The notes under the pieces are model-generated. The model was given only the letters and a program-made list of their open reading frames with translations, had not been told where the DNA came from and did not search any database. From PBB1 sp043738425 (lineage in GTDB: Bacteria; Pseudomonadota; Gammaproteobacteria; Burkholderiales; Burkholderiaceae_C), in the NCBI GenBank assembly GCA_043738425.1, contig JAYUGJ010000052.1, positions 1 to 13,389 of the forward strand: 13,389 bases of DNA, read 5' to 3'. The position numbers were made by a program, and so were the translations under genes. Shown here in pieces: positions 1 to 7,138 of the stretch; within the stretch, counting starts at the first letter, position 1; each line of letters opens with the position of its first letter.

Positions 1-1
1 G

Positions 2-976
2 AAGCCGGCGCTCGAGGACCAGAGCAAAGGCCCGCCGCCCGACCCGGCGGTGATGGTTTGCGCCCTGCCGATGTATCACATTTTTTCGCTGGTGAGCTGT
101 ATCTGGCTGGCGGTGAAACTAGGCGGACACAATATCCTGATCCCGAATCCACGCGATCTCGACGCCACGATCAAAGCCATGGCCAAGCACAAGTTCAATG
201 TGCTGCCTGCGGTGAATACCATGTTCAATGCCATGGTCAACCATATCGGTTTCCGCGAACTCGATTTCTCCAGCATGCGCGTCTCCAATGGCGGCGGCAT
301 GGCGGTGCAGCGCGCGGTTGCCGAGAAGTGGCTGAACCTGACCCACACGCCAATCGTCGAAGGCTATGGACTCACCGAGTCCTCATCCGGTGCGACCTGC
401 AACGAGGTGCTCAACACCGAGTATTCCGGCGACGTCGGCATGCCGATGCCCTCCACCGAAATTTCCATCCGCGACGACTTCGGCGCGGAAGTTGCACTGG
501 GCCAGCCCGGCGAAATCTGCATTCGCGGCCCGCAGGTGATGCGCGGCTACTGGCAGCGCCCCGATGAAACCGCCAAGGTGATGACCGAGGACGGTTACTT
601 CAAATCCGGCGACATCGGCATCATGCTTGCCAACGGTCACGTCAAGATCGTCGACCGCAAGAAAGACATGATCTCGGTCAGCGGCTTCAAGGTGTTCCCC
701 AACGAGGTCGAAGAAGTGGTGTCGCAAATGCCGGGTGTCGCCGAGTGTGCTGCGGTCGGTGTGGCCGACGACAAAACGGGCGAAGCCGTCAAGCTGGTCA
801 TCGTGCGCAGCACCGGCAACGTCAACGAGACCAGCGTCACCGAAGCCGAAGTGCGCGCCTATTGCGCTGCCAACCTGGCGGCCTACAAACGACCGAAGCT
901 GATCGAGTTTCGCCTGGACCTGCCAAAAACCAATGTCGGAAAAGTGCTGCGCCGCGCGCTGCGCGACCCGTCTTGA
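2..976 (+). CDS. fadD: Long-chain fatty acid-CoA ligase (FadD-like), 3' part of gene
   Basis: Activates fatty acids to acyl-CoA with ATP, the entry step to beta-oxidation. The reading frame is open from base 2, so the gene begins upstream of the window; 324 C-terminal residues are visible, against roughly 560 for the family, and the ATP P-loop motif is not in view. Visible signatures of the adenylate-forming (ANL) superfamily are EGYGLTES (near nt 359-382), KSGDIG (near 604-621), VDRKKDMISVSGFKVFPNEVE (near 650-710) and the C-terminal KTNVGKVLRR (near 926-955), which carries the catalytic lysine. The run ALPMYHIFSL and the NPRDLD segment match FadD more closely than short-chain ligases; this is from memory of E. 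coli FadD, not a search. Its TGA stop shares its last base with the ATG of rsmE (TGATG), so the two are probably translationally coupled. Truncation is only the window edge. Confidence 0.93.
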   Translation, partial: KPALEDQSKGPPPDPAVMVCALPMYHIFSLVSCIWLAVKLGGHNILIPNPRDLDATIKAMAKHKFNVLPAVNTMFNAMVNHIGFRELDFSSMRVSNGGGMAVQRAVAEKWLNLTHTPIVEGYGLTESSSGATCNEVLNTEYSGDVGMPMPSTEISIRDDFGAEVALGQPGEICIRGPQVMRGYWQRPDETAKVMTEDGYFKSGDIGIMLANGHVKIVDRKKDMISVSGFKVFPNEVEEVVSQMPGVAECAAVGVADDKTGEAVKLVIVRSTGNVNETSVTEAEVRAYCAANLAAYKRPKLIEFRLDLPKTNVGKVLRRALRDPS

Positions 977-1710
977 TGGCACCGCGTTTTTATGTGCCGC
1001 CGCCACTGGCAGCCGGCGCCCAATACGACTTGCCGGCCGGCTGCGCACGGCACGTGCAAGTGCTGCGACTGCAACCCGGCGACGCGATCACGCTGTTCGA
1101 TGGCAGCGGCGGCGAATGGTCGGCACAGGTGTCGCGCATCGGGCGCAGTGCGGTGTCGGCGCTGATCGGCGAGCAGGTGCACACCAGTCGCGAACTCGGG
1201 TTCGATGTCACGCTGGCGATCGGCATGCCCGCCAACGACCGCATGGACGGTGTGGTCGAAAAAGCCACCGAGCTGGGGGTCAGGTGTATACAGCCGTTGG
1301 TCTGCGAGCGTTCGGTGCTGCGGCTGCACGGCGAACGTGCCGATAAAAAAGTAGCACATTGGCAAGCCATCGCAGCCGCAGCGAGCGAGCAATGTGGGCG
1401 CACCCGCGTGCCGACCGTGCAACCGGTACGCACACTGCCGTTGTGGCTGCACGGGTTGCCTTTGGCAGCGGCCGAGCGCCGGTGCGTGCTCAGCCTGCGC
1501 ACCGATTCGGCGGCCGACGGGCTGGGCGCGGTTGCTTGCGGGCAACGAGTTTTGTTTTTGAGCGGGCCCGAAGGCGGCTTGTCTGAAGCCGAAGAAACTG
1601 CCGCACTGGCCGCCGCGTTTCAGGCCGTGTCGCTGGGGCCGCGGGTGCTGCGGGCGGACACCGCGCCGCTGGCGGCGTTGGCGGCGTTGGCGGCGGTAGG
1701 GCAACGCTGA
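976..1710 (+). CDS. rsmE: 16S rRNA (uracil1498-N3)-methyltransferase RsmE
   Basis: Uses S-adenosylmethionine to methylate N3 of U1498 in 16S rRNA of the 30S subunit. The 244-residue length is typical. An N-terminal PUA-like part (residues 1-70) is followed by the SPOUT (knotted) methyltransferase domain: KATELGV (96-102), ASEQCGR (136-142), the SAM-binding LSGPEGGLSEAE (195-206) and LGPRVLRADTA (220-230). The last motif is usually written LGPRVLRTETA; here RADTA replaces RTETA, a mild change. The ATG at 976 was chosen because it overlaps the stop of the acyl-CoA ligase gene and starts with the typical MxPRFYV-like N-terminus; the open frame extends further upstream only inside the previous gene. 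The last codons form a 9-nt tandem repeat (1671-1697) encoding LAALAALAAV, which is normal alanine-leucine helix sequence for this family's C-terminus. Confidence 0.95.
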   Translation: MAPRFYVPPPLAAGAQYDLPAGCARHVQVLRLQPGDAITLFDGSGGEWSAQVSRIGRSAVSALIGEQVHTSRELGFDVTLAIGMPANDRMDGVVEKATELGVRCIQPLVCERSVLRLHGERADKKVAHWQAIAAAASEQCGRTRVPTVQPVRTLPLWLHGLPLAAAERRCVLSLRTDSAADGLGAVACGQRVLFLSGPEGGLSEAEETAALAAAFQAVSLGPRVLRADTAPLAALAALAAVGQR

Positions 1711-1809
1711 ACACTGCGCGTTTGATGCGCCGAACCCCGCCTGGGGCGGCGGCTGCGGAGGCGCCGGCACGGCCTTGTACTGGGCGCAAAATGCGTGTCT
1801 TTTCACCAC

Positions 1810-1813
1810 GGAG
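1810..1813 (+). promoter_or_regulatory. Ribosome binding site of the YidB-like gene
   Basis: GGAG lies 6 nt before the ATG at 1820. It decides the start: the open frame runs upstream to 1775, but that extra stretch (YWAQNACLFTTELA) does not look coding, and MGLLDSVIGAL is the usual YidB beginning. Confidence 0.7.
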
Positions 1814-1819
1814 CTAGCT

Positions 1820-2320
1820 ATGGGATTACTCGACTCGGTCATCGGCGCGTTGTCAGGCGGCCAAGGTAACGCAGCCGCTGGTGGCGGCATGCAGGGGCAG
1901 TTGCTCAACGCGGTGCTGGGCATGCTGACGAATAGCGGCGGCGCGACGGGCGCGGCAGGTGCAGCGGGCGCTGCGGGCGCTGCGGGCGCTGCGGGCGGTT
2001 TAGGCGGCCTCGGCGGTTTGCTGACGAAATTTCAACAAGCCGGTTTGGGCGATGCGGCCGCCTCATGGGTCGGCAAAGGTGCCAACACGCCGGTCTCAGG
2101 CGACCAGATCACTGGTGCCCTGGGCCCCGACATGATTGGTCAGTTGGCCAAGCAGCTGGGGCTGTCGAACGGTGATACCGCCGGGCACCTGTCGGAGCTC
2201 TTGCCCCAACTGGTCGACAAACTGACTCCCCACGGCCATGTGCCGGAGGGTGGCGTCACTGCGGAATCGCTGCCTGGACTGGGCGGCTTGGGCGACTTGC
2301 TGGGCAAGTTCATGAAGTGA
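1820..2320 (+). CDS. YidB-like (DUF937) protein with Gly-Ala repeat
   Basis: Small 166-residue protein of the YidB/DUF937 family, whose function is not established. It starts MGLLDSVIGAL and has the family's pattern further on: LLTKFQQAGLGDAAASWVGKG (67-87), then PVSGDQITGALG (91-102), a LAKQLGL segment (109-115) and LLPQLVDKLTPHGHVP (127-142). The order and spacing match E. coli YidB as I remember it. Between the N-terminal helix and the conserved core is a low-complexity linker, residues about 42-66, made of GAA units and then GLGGLGG. No signal peptide or membrane segment is seen; the protein is probably cytosolic. It follows rsmE after 109 bp with no obvious promoter, and is closed by the terminator at 2339-2368, so it could be the last gene of a fadD-rsmE transcript or have its own promoter. 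Confidence 0.85.
   Translation: MGLLDSVIGALSGGQGNAAAGGGMQGQLLNAVLGMLTNSGGATGAAGAAGAAGAAGAAGGLGGLGGLLTKFQQAGLGDAAASWVGKGANTPVSGDQITGALGPDMIGQLAKQLGLSNGDTAGHLSELLPQLVDKLTPHGHVPEGGVTAESLPGLGGLGDLLGKFMK
1946..1999. repeat. 9-nt tandem repeat encoding Gly-Ala-Ala
   Basis: Three exact copies of GCGGGCGCT (1964-1972, 1973-1981, 1982-1990) continue into a partial fourth, with degenerate copies upstream from about 1946. It lies inside the YidB-like gene and keeps its frame. Units of 9 nt change length without frameshift, so copy number may vary between strains. Confidence 0.8.
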
Positions 2321-2338
2321 TCGGTCATGCCGCGCGGT

Positions 2339-2368
2339 AAAAACCAAGGCCCTGCGGGGCCTTGTTTT
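2339..2368. terminator. Bidirectional rho-independent terminator
   Basis: A perfect 8-bp stem, CAAGGCCC (2345-2352) and GGGCCTTG (2357-2364), with loop TGCG. On the plus strand it is followed by TTTT (2365-2368) and a further T-rich stretch; on the minus strand by TTTTT (complement of AAAAA at 2339-2343), two bases from the stem. It lies between the convergent ends of the YidB-like gene (2320) and the RlmL-like gene (2401), so it can stop transcription from both sides. Confidence 0.85.
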
Positions 2369-2400
2369 CTTTCGACGGGATGCCGCGCCTGTGGTGCGGC

Positions 2401-3672
2401 TCAGCGCATCGTTCCGGCAACCAGATCAAAACGGAACAATCGGCATTCGATCGGGCCGTTCCACATCACCACGCGTTTGGATTCTTTCAGCCGCATTGCG
2501 CCCGGCAGCTTCATGTCAGGGCTGAGCACATAAGCCGCCCAACCCGCAGGATGCTGGGTGTAAGCGCGCTTCCAGTGCGCACTGAGGCGCATGAAAAAGT
2601 CGTCGGGCAGGTCTTTGTTGCCCGGCCCGTCTGGATGCTGATCTATAGACCTGTCACCAGCCCGCGCGGGGCGTTCGGTCACGCGTGCGGCCTTGCCCGC
2701 CACCTCGATGCGTTCGCCGTACGGCGGGTTCAACACCAGCGTGCCCGGCATATCGGCGGGCAGCGCGGGCGCAGGACGCTCCAGCGCATCGCCGCCGTTG
2801 AACACGATGGCCGCCGCCACCCCGGCGCGCTCGGCATTGCGGCGCGCAAAGTCGACCATGCGAAACGACACATCGCTGGCGTAAATCGGCACCGCCGACG
2901 CGTGGATGCGCGACTGCGCGTGGCTGCGTTGGCGCTGCAATTCAGCGCGCAACTCCGGCGTGGCGAATGGCAGCAGGCGCTCAAACGCAAAGCGGCGCTT
3001 GAGCCCCGGCGCGATGCCGCACGCGATCTGCGCGGCCTCGATGGCGATGGTGCCGGAGCCGCAACACGGGTCGTGCAGCGCGCCGCCTGCATCGGCCCGG
3101 CCTTGCCAACCGGCAGCGGCCAACATGGCAGCGGCCAGGGTTTCTTTCAGCGGCGCGTCACCTTTGTCTTCGCGCCAGCCGCGTTTGAACAACGGCTCAC
3201 CCGAGGTGTCAACATACAGCGCCGCGCGGTGCTCGCCCAGATGCAGCACCAGCGACAAATCCGGCGCACGCACGTCGACGCTGGGCCGCTCGCCGGTGGC
3301 GTCGCGCAGCCGGTCGCACACCGCATCTTTGACGCGCAACGCAGCGAAGTTGAGGCTGCGCAGCGGGCTGCGGTGCGCGGTGGTATCGACCCGCAGGGTG
3401 TGCTGCGGCGTGATCCATTGCGTCCAGTCCACGCTGGCCGCCAGCTCATAAATCGCTGCGTCGTCGCGGTATTCACCTTCGGCCACTTCGAGCAACACCC
3501 GCTGCGCCAAACGCAATTGCAAATTGAGCGCCATCACCTCGTTCGGCCCACCGTCGAGGCCGACGCCGCCGCGCATCAAATGCACCTCGGTGTTCGCCAA
3601 TACACGTTGCACCTCGGCGGCCAACAGCTCCTCGACGCCAGCGGCGCAGGGCAGAAAAAACGGAGCGGTCAT
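2401..3672 (-). CDS. rlmL: THUMP-domain RNA methyltransferase, RlmL-like (23S rRNA m2G2445)
   Basis: Predicted SAM-dependent guanine-N2 methyltransferase acting on 23S rRNA. It has 423 residues, close to stand-alone RlmL proteins; E. coli carries the same domain fused to RlmK in a much longer protein. Residues about 1-155 are the N-terminal ferredoxin-like plus THUMP RNA-binding region (FFLPCAAGVEELLAAEV at the start); LFKRGWRED (161-169) is the usual linker. The methyltransferase core has the SAM-binding DPCCGSGTIAIEAA (201-214) and the catalytic NPPYGERI (315-322). After NPPY there is an apparent hydrophilic insert (322-355). The start is ATG at 3670-3672, preceded by AGGA 7 nt upstream; the open frame continues upstream to 3756 without support. 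It follows rpoN after 119 bp. The related tRNA methyltransferase Trm14 family is an alternative assignment. Confidence 0.85.
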   Translation of the reverse strand: MTAPFFLPCAAGVEELLAAEVQRVLANTEVHLMRGGVGLDGGPNEVMALNLQLRLAQRVLLEVAEGEYRDDAAIYELAASVDWTQWITPQHTLRVDTTAHRSPLRSLNFAALRVKDAVCDRLRDATGERPSVDVRAPDLSLVLHLGEHRAALYVDTSGEPLFKRGWREDKGDAPLKETLAAAMLAAAGWQGRADAGGALHDPCCGSGTIAIEAAQIACGIAPGLKRRFAFERLLPFATPELRAELQRQRSHAQSRIHASAVPIYASDVSFRMVDFARRNAERAGVAAAIVFNGGDALERPAPALPADMPGTLVLNPPYGERIEVAGKAARVTERPARAGDRSIDQHPDGPGNKDLPDDFFMRLSAHWKRAYTQHPAGWAAYVLSPDMKLPGAMRLKESKRVVMWNGPIECRLFRFDLVAGTMR

Positions 3673-3791
3673 GGCGGGGTCCTGACGGGAAACACGGTGT
3701 AAAAAAGCAAGCGGCGACCCGCGCGAAACCGGATCGAAGGCGCACCGTGGTCGCACTGCGCTGGCCGCGCCACGGGCTGCGTGGTGGTTGA

Positions 3792-5426
3792 CTACATCGT
3801 CTTGCGTTGGCTGGCAGGCGCGATGCGCAGCGCTTCGCGGTACTTGGCCACCGTGCGCCGCGCCACCTGGATGCCTTGCTCTTCGAGCATCTTGCTGAGC
3901 TGGCTGTCAGACAACGGCTTCAACACATTTTCGGCCGCGACCAGCTGCTTGATCAACGCGCGCACCGCGGTGCTCGATGCGTTGCCACCGGCCTCGGTGT
4001 GCAACGACGAGCCGAAAAAATACTTCAACTCGAAGGTGCCAAAAATGGTGGCCATGTACTTCGCAGTGGTCACGCGCGAGATGGTCGATTCGTGCAGTCC
4101 CAGCTCGTCGGCAATCTCGCGCAGCACCAGCGGCTTCATCGCAATTTCACCGTGGCTGAAGAAGTTTTTCTGTCGCTCGACGATCGCCTGCGACACCCGC
4201 TGAATGGTGTCGAAGCGCTGCTGGATGTTTTTCATGAACCAGCGTGCTTCCTGCAAACGCGTGGTCAAACCGGCGTGACTCGGGTTGCCTGTTGCCGCAC
4301 CGCGGCTTTGCTTGATGGCACTGGCGTACATGTCGTTGATGCGCAGCTTGGGCATCACATCGGGGTTCAACACCACCTTCCAACTGCGACCCGACTTCAG
4401 CACGATGACGTCGGGAATGATGATGTTGGCCTCGGCGCGCGCGAACGGGCGGCCGGGTTTGGGCTCCAGCGCGGTGATCAGCGACTGCGCTTGTTTGATC
4501 AGCGTTTCATCGGCACCGGTCACCGCCATCAACTTTTTCAGATCGCGCCGCGCCAGCAATTCGAGGTGCTGTTTGCAAATCATGATGGCGATCATTTGCG
4601 CCTCGCTGCGCGGCAGCAAGCGCAGTTGCAGCGTCAGGCATTCAGGCAGATCGCGCGCACCGACGCCGATCGGATCCATGTTTTGCAGCCACTTCAGCGC
4701 ACAGTGCAGGCGGTCGAGCACGACCTCGAACTGGTCGCTGCGCTCGGCGTCGTGACGTGGCAGGTCGGCGGCCGCCGGCGCGCTTGCGGTGTCGCTGGCG
4801 GTATCGCCTCCAACAGCGCTTGCGTCAGGTGTCGGGGCGTCCCCAACCAGCGCCGCGGCAATGTCTTCCAGGCTGTCGGCCAGGTAGCCGTCGCCATTGA
4901 GCGAATCGATCAGCATCTCGACTGCGGCTGCGTCGGCGAACGACAGCCGCATGCCGACCAGCTGCGCGCGCAGATGGTCTTCCAGGCTGGGCGCGGTGGG
5001 GTTGCGTTCCTGCGATTCGAACTCTTCACCGTCGTTGTTGGAACCGGCCTTGCCAGGCGTTTCGCGGATGCCGTCGAAGTCGTCGCGCTCGGTGCCGTTT
5101 TCCCAGTCTTCGCGCTCGGTGGTGCCGAAATCGGCGTTGTCCACGCCCTGCGCATCGTCACCACCTTCAGCCGACGACTCGGCCGGCGTGTCGGCCCGCT
5201 CGGTCTCACGCTCAGCCACCCGCTCCGGCGCAGTCAGCCGCTCAGCCATCGGCTCAAACGCCGCCACACCGTCGTCTTCGGCTTCCAGAAACGGGTTCTG
5301 GTCCAGCATCTGCTCGACTTCTTGGTGCAGCTCGAGCGTCGACAGCTGCAGCAGACGAATCGACTGCTGCAACTGCGGCGTCAACGCCAAGTGCTGCGAC
5401 AGCCGAACCTGTAGCGACGGCTTCAT
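3792..5426 (-). CDS. rpoN: RNA polymerase sigma-54 factor RpoN
   Basis: Directs core RNA polymerase to -24/-12 promoters and needs AAA+ activators for open complex formation. Region I is the glutamine- and leucine-rich start (LSQHLALTPQLQQSIRLLQL, 9-28), the activator contact. Region II is a long acidic, probably disordered stretch (about 49-146). The core-binding domain follows, with the LQNMDPIGVGARDL motif at 247-260. The DNA-binding part has a helix-turn-helix near 435-454 (LREIADELGLHESTISRVTT) and the RpoN box ARRTVAKYRE at 522-531, all intact. At 544 residues it is longer than the 477 of E. coli RpoN, owing to region II and an Ala/Asp-rich insert at about 196-230. The ATG at 5426 gives the canonical MKPSLQ start but has no clear Shine-Dalgarno sequence. 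It lies 270 bp downstream of lptB, as in the usual lpt-rpoN order, but the usual hpf/ptsN genes are not downstream. Confidence 0.97.
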   Translation of the reverse strand: MKPSLQVRLSQHLALTPQLQQSIRLLQLSTLELHQEVEQMLDQNPFLEAEDDGVAAFEPMAERLTAPERVAERETERADTPAESSAEGGDDAQGVDNADFGTTEREDWENGTERDDFDGIRETPGKAGSNNDGEEFESQERNPTAPSLEDHLRAQLVGMRLSFADAAAVEMLIDSLNGDGYLADSLEDIAAALVGDAPTPDASAVGGDTASDTASAPAAADLPRHDAERSDQFEVVLDRLHCALKWLQNMDPIGVGARDLPECLTLQLRLLPRSEAQMIAIMICKQHLELLARRDLKKLMAVTGADETLIKQAQSLITALEPKPGRPFARAEANIIIPDVIVLKSGRSWKVVLNPDVMPKLRINDMYASAIKQSRGAATGNPSHAGLTTRLQEARWFMKNIQQRFDTIQRVSQAIVERQKNFFSHGEIAMKPLVLREIADELGLHESTISRVTTAKYMATIFGTFELKYFFGSSLHTEAGGNASSTAVRALIKQLVAAENVLKPLSDSQLSKMLEEQGIQVARRTVAKYREALRIAPASQRKTM

Positions 5427-5488
5427 GAAAGGGCCAGCGCAGCGATGTCCACACGATCAGGCACCGCCCGCCGCACGGGTCGCCCCAG

Positions 5489-5651
5489 CTGCCAGGTGGC
5501 GCCCACGGGATGGCAGGCCCATGGGCCCTGGGCCGCCACAAGTGCCCTTCCGGGGTCTTGTGCGCGGCCTCGGACCTTTGGGGGCCGAGCCTGAACTCGA
5601 CCAGTCCAGTGGACTGGTCGCGCCGAGCGAGGGGCTGGGCCACTGGCCCGG
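5489..5651. repeat. Cluster of six inverted repeats between lptB and rpoN
   Basis: The 270-bp spacer 5427-5696 has no convincing gene but holds successive inverted repeats. (a) CTGCCA/TGGCAG at 5489-5516, with inner GTGG/CCAC. (b) GGCCCATGGGCC at 5516-5527. (c) CACAAG/CTTGTG at 5537-5562, with inner CCC/GGG around loop TTCC. (d) CTCGG/CCGAG at 5569-5589. (e) 11-bp arms CGACCAGTCCA/TGGACTGGTCG around a single G at 5598-5620. (f) GGGCCA/TGGCCC at 5637-5649, extendable by two pairs. None has a T-run, so they do not look like ordinary terminators. As RNA they would make a chain of hairpins in the rpoN 5' leader. They might be a repetitive extragenic element, mRNA processing or stability structure, or protein sites. 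Confidence 0.7.
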
Positions 5652-5696
5652 CGCGGCCTGCAAGGTGGAAGTGAAACGACTGGGGGGCGCATCAAC

Positions 5697-6479
5697 CTAC
5701 ATGCGGAAATGTTCGCCAAGGTACACCTTGCGTACGTCGGCGTTGTCGACGATTTCGGTGGAGGTGCCTTCGGCCAGCACCCGGCCTTCGCTGATGATGT
5801 AAGCACGATCGCAGATGCCCAGCGTTTCGCGCACGTTGTGGTCGGTGATCAGCACGCCGATGCCGCGCGTTTTAAGGAAACTGATGATGCGTTGGATCTC
5901 GATCACCGCGATCGGATCGACGCCGGCGAACGGCTCGTCGAGCAAGATGAAGCGCGGCTGGGTGGCCAACGCGCGGGCAATTTCAACCCGCCGCCGTTCA
6001 CCGCCTGACAGCGACAGCGCGGCCGACTCGCGCAGTTTGTCGATGCCCAAATCGCGCAGCAAACCTTCCAGCAGTTCATCAATCACCACCGGCCGCAGCG
6101 CCTTGCCGTTCGCGTCGATTTGTAGTTCGAGTACCGCGCGGATGTTGTCTTCGACGTTGAGCTTGCGAAAGATCGACGCTTCTTGCGGCAGGTACGACAA
6201 GCCCAGCCGCGAACGGCGGTGAATCGGCAGCCGCTCGATGCGCTGGCCTTCGATGGTGATCTCGCCCGCATCGGCCGGCACCAGGCCGACGATCATGTAA
6301 AAACTGGTGGTTTTTCCCGCACCGTTGGGGCCGAGCAAACCCACCACCTCACCGGCCGCGACCGACAAGTGCACATCGGTGACCACCTTGCGCGCACCGT
6401 AGCTTTTCTGTAACCCGGTGGCGCTCAAACGCCGCACCGCGGGCGATGCGGCTGCCGCGCCTGCCTCCGCCGTGCTCAA
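5697..6479 (-). CDS. lptB: LPS export ABC transporter ATP-binding protein LptB
   Basis: Cytoplasmic ATPase that powers lipopolysaccharide extraction by LptFG and transport across the LptCAD bridge. 260 residues. All ABC motifs are present: Walker A GPNGAGKTT (50-58), Q-loop in YLPQEASIF (96-104), signature LSGGERRRVEIARA (157-170), Walker B ILLDEPFAGVDP (178-189) and the switch histidine in ITDHNVRETL (211-220). The YLPQEASIFRKLNV and C-terminal VYLGEHF motifs are typical of LptB rather than other ABC ATPases. The start codon is TTG (6477-6479), overlapping the TGA of lptA by two bases, which suggests translational coupling; a GTG at 6435-6437 (residue 15) is the alternative and would give a length nearer to E. 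coli LptB. The extra N-terminus is alanine-rich and without known role. Confidence 0.96.
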   Translation of the reverse strand: MSTAEAGAAAASPAVRRLSATGLQKSYGARKVVTDVHLSVAAGEVVGLLGPNGAGKTTSFYMIVGLVPADAGEITIEGQRIERLPIHRRSRLGLSYLPQEASIFRKLNVEDNIRAVLELQIDANGKALRPVVIDELLEGLLRDLGIDKLRESAALSLSGGERRRVEIARALATQPRFILLDEPFAGVDPIAVIEIQRIISFLKTRGIGVLITDHNVRETLGICDRAYIISEGRVLAEGTSTEIVDNADVRKVYLGEHFRM

Positions 6480-7135
6480 CGCTTGTCGCCCAGCGTGCTG
6501 CTGGGCTTCAACACCAGTCCGGGTTGTGATGCGGCACTCGCTGCCGTGGGCACTTCGCGCGGCGTGAGCACTGCACGCACACGGCCGCCGGGGTTGGTCG
6601 GGGTCGATGCCGACGCCCCACCGACGACGTTGAACACCTCGGCCACGTTGTCGTACACGATCACGCTGCCAGCGGTTTCATCGGCCAGCACGGCACCGCG
6701 AAAACGCCGGATCACGGCCCGGTTGGTGAACTTCACGGTGTCGGCCTTGCCGTCGTATTCGATGCGCTCGCCTTCGCCTTCGATGTATTCGTCGAGGCCT
6801 TCGCGCTTTTGCCGAAACACCGCCCGCTTGCCGCCCTCGGCAGTGGCCACGCCGAACTGCGCGCCGTCGGGCGTTTGCCGCACCTCGATCTTGGCGGCGC
6901 GCATCGACATGCTGCCTTTGGTCACCACCACATTGCCGGTGAAGGTGCCCATTTGCTTCACGTCGTCGTAGCGGCCGTTGTCGGCCTCGATGTTCAACGG
7001 CTTGGCGCGGTCGGCTTTTTCAGCGTGGGCGGGTGCCATCACTGCCATCACCGCCATCGCGCTGGCGGCGAACAAACCGACCCAGCGGGCGCGCTGTCGG
7101 GCCGGCCCGGCCAGCAGGAAGAATCTGTTTTTCAT
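6476..7135 (-). CDS. lptA: LPS transport periplasmic protein LptA
   Basis: Periplasmic bridge protein carrying lipopolysaccharide from the inner to the outer membrane. 219 residues. A signal peptide is clear: basic start MKNRFFLLAGPARQRARW, hydrophobic stretch to about residue 34, and cleavage after AHA (36-38) before EKADRAKP. The OstA-like domain follows: KPLNIEADNGRYDDVKQMGTFTGNV (45-69), VTKGSMSMRAAKIEV (71-85), then YIEGEGERIEYDGKADTVKFTNRAVIRR (117-144). The C-terminus (about 170-219) is Pro/Ala/Ser-rich and probably flexible. The start was chosen at 7135 because it begins the signal peptide; the open frame extends upstream to 7252 without coding character. No good Shine-Dalgarno is present; a hairpin-forming leader lies directly upstream. 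lptC, usually immediately upstream, is not here; dsbA is the upstream neighbour, 135 bp away. Confidence 0.93.
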   Translation of the reverse strand: MKNRFFLLAGPARQRARWVGLFAASAMAVMAVMAPAHAEKADRAKPLNIEADNGRYDDVKQMGTFTGNVVVTKGSMSMRAAKIEVRQTPDGAQFGVATAEGGKRAVFRQKREGLDEYIEGEGERIEYDGKADTVKFTNRAVIRRFRGAVLADETAGSVIVYDNVAEVFNVVGGASASTPTNPGGRVRAVLTPREVPTAASAASQPGLVLKPSSTLGDKR

Positions 7136-7138
7136 AGG

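Noticed and set aside
1671..1697. 9-nt tandem repeat at the end of rsmE
   Set aside because: It encodes the Leu-Ala-Ala helix that is usual at the RsmE C-terminus, so codon bias explains it.
2362..3702. 446-codon plus-strand open frame opposite the RlmL-like gene
   Set aside because: It is an antisense shadow: the minus-strand frame carries clear THUMP and methyltransferase motifs, while this product is Arg/His/Ala-rich with no motif, as expected for GC-rich DNA.
3745..3775. CCGTGG/CCACGG inverted repeat after rpoN
   Set aside because: 6-bp arms with a 19-nt loop and no adjacent T-run; the A/T run at 3701-3706 is too far away to make it a terminator.
3807..5414. 535-codon plus-strand open frame opposite rpoN
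   Set aside because: Antisense shadow of an unmistakable sigma-54 gene, without motifs of its own.
5457..5663. 68-codon minus-strand open frame in the lptB-rpoN spacer
   Set aside because: Its product is a Pro/Gly/Arg-rich low-complexity chain with no recognised family, it coincides with the inverted-repeat cluster, and there is no ribosome binding site.
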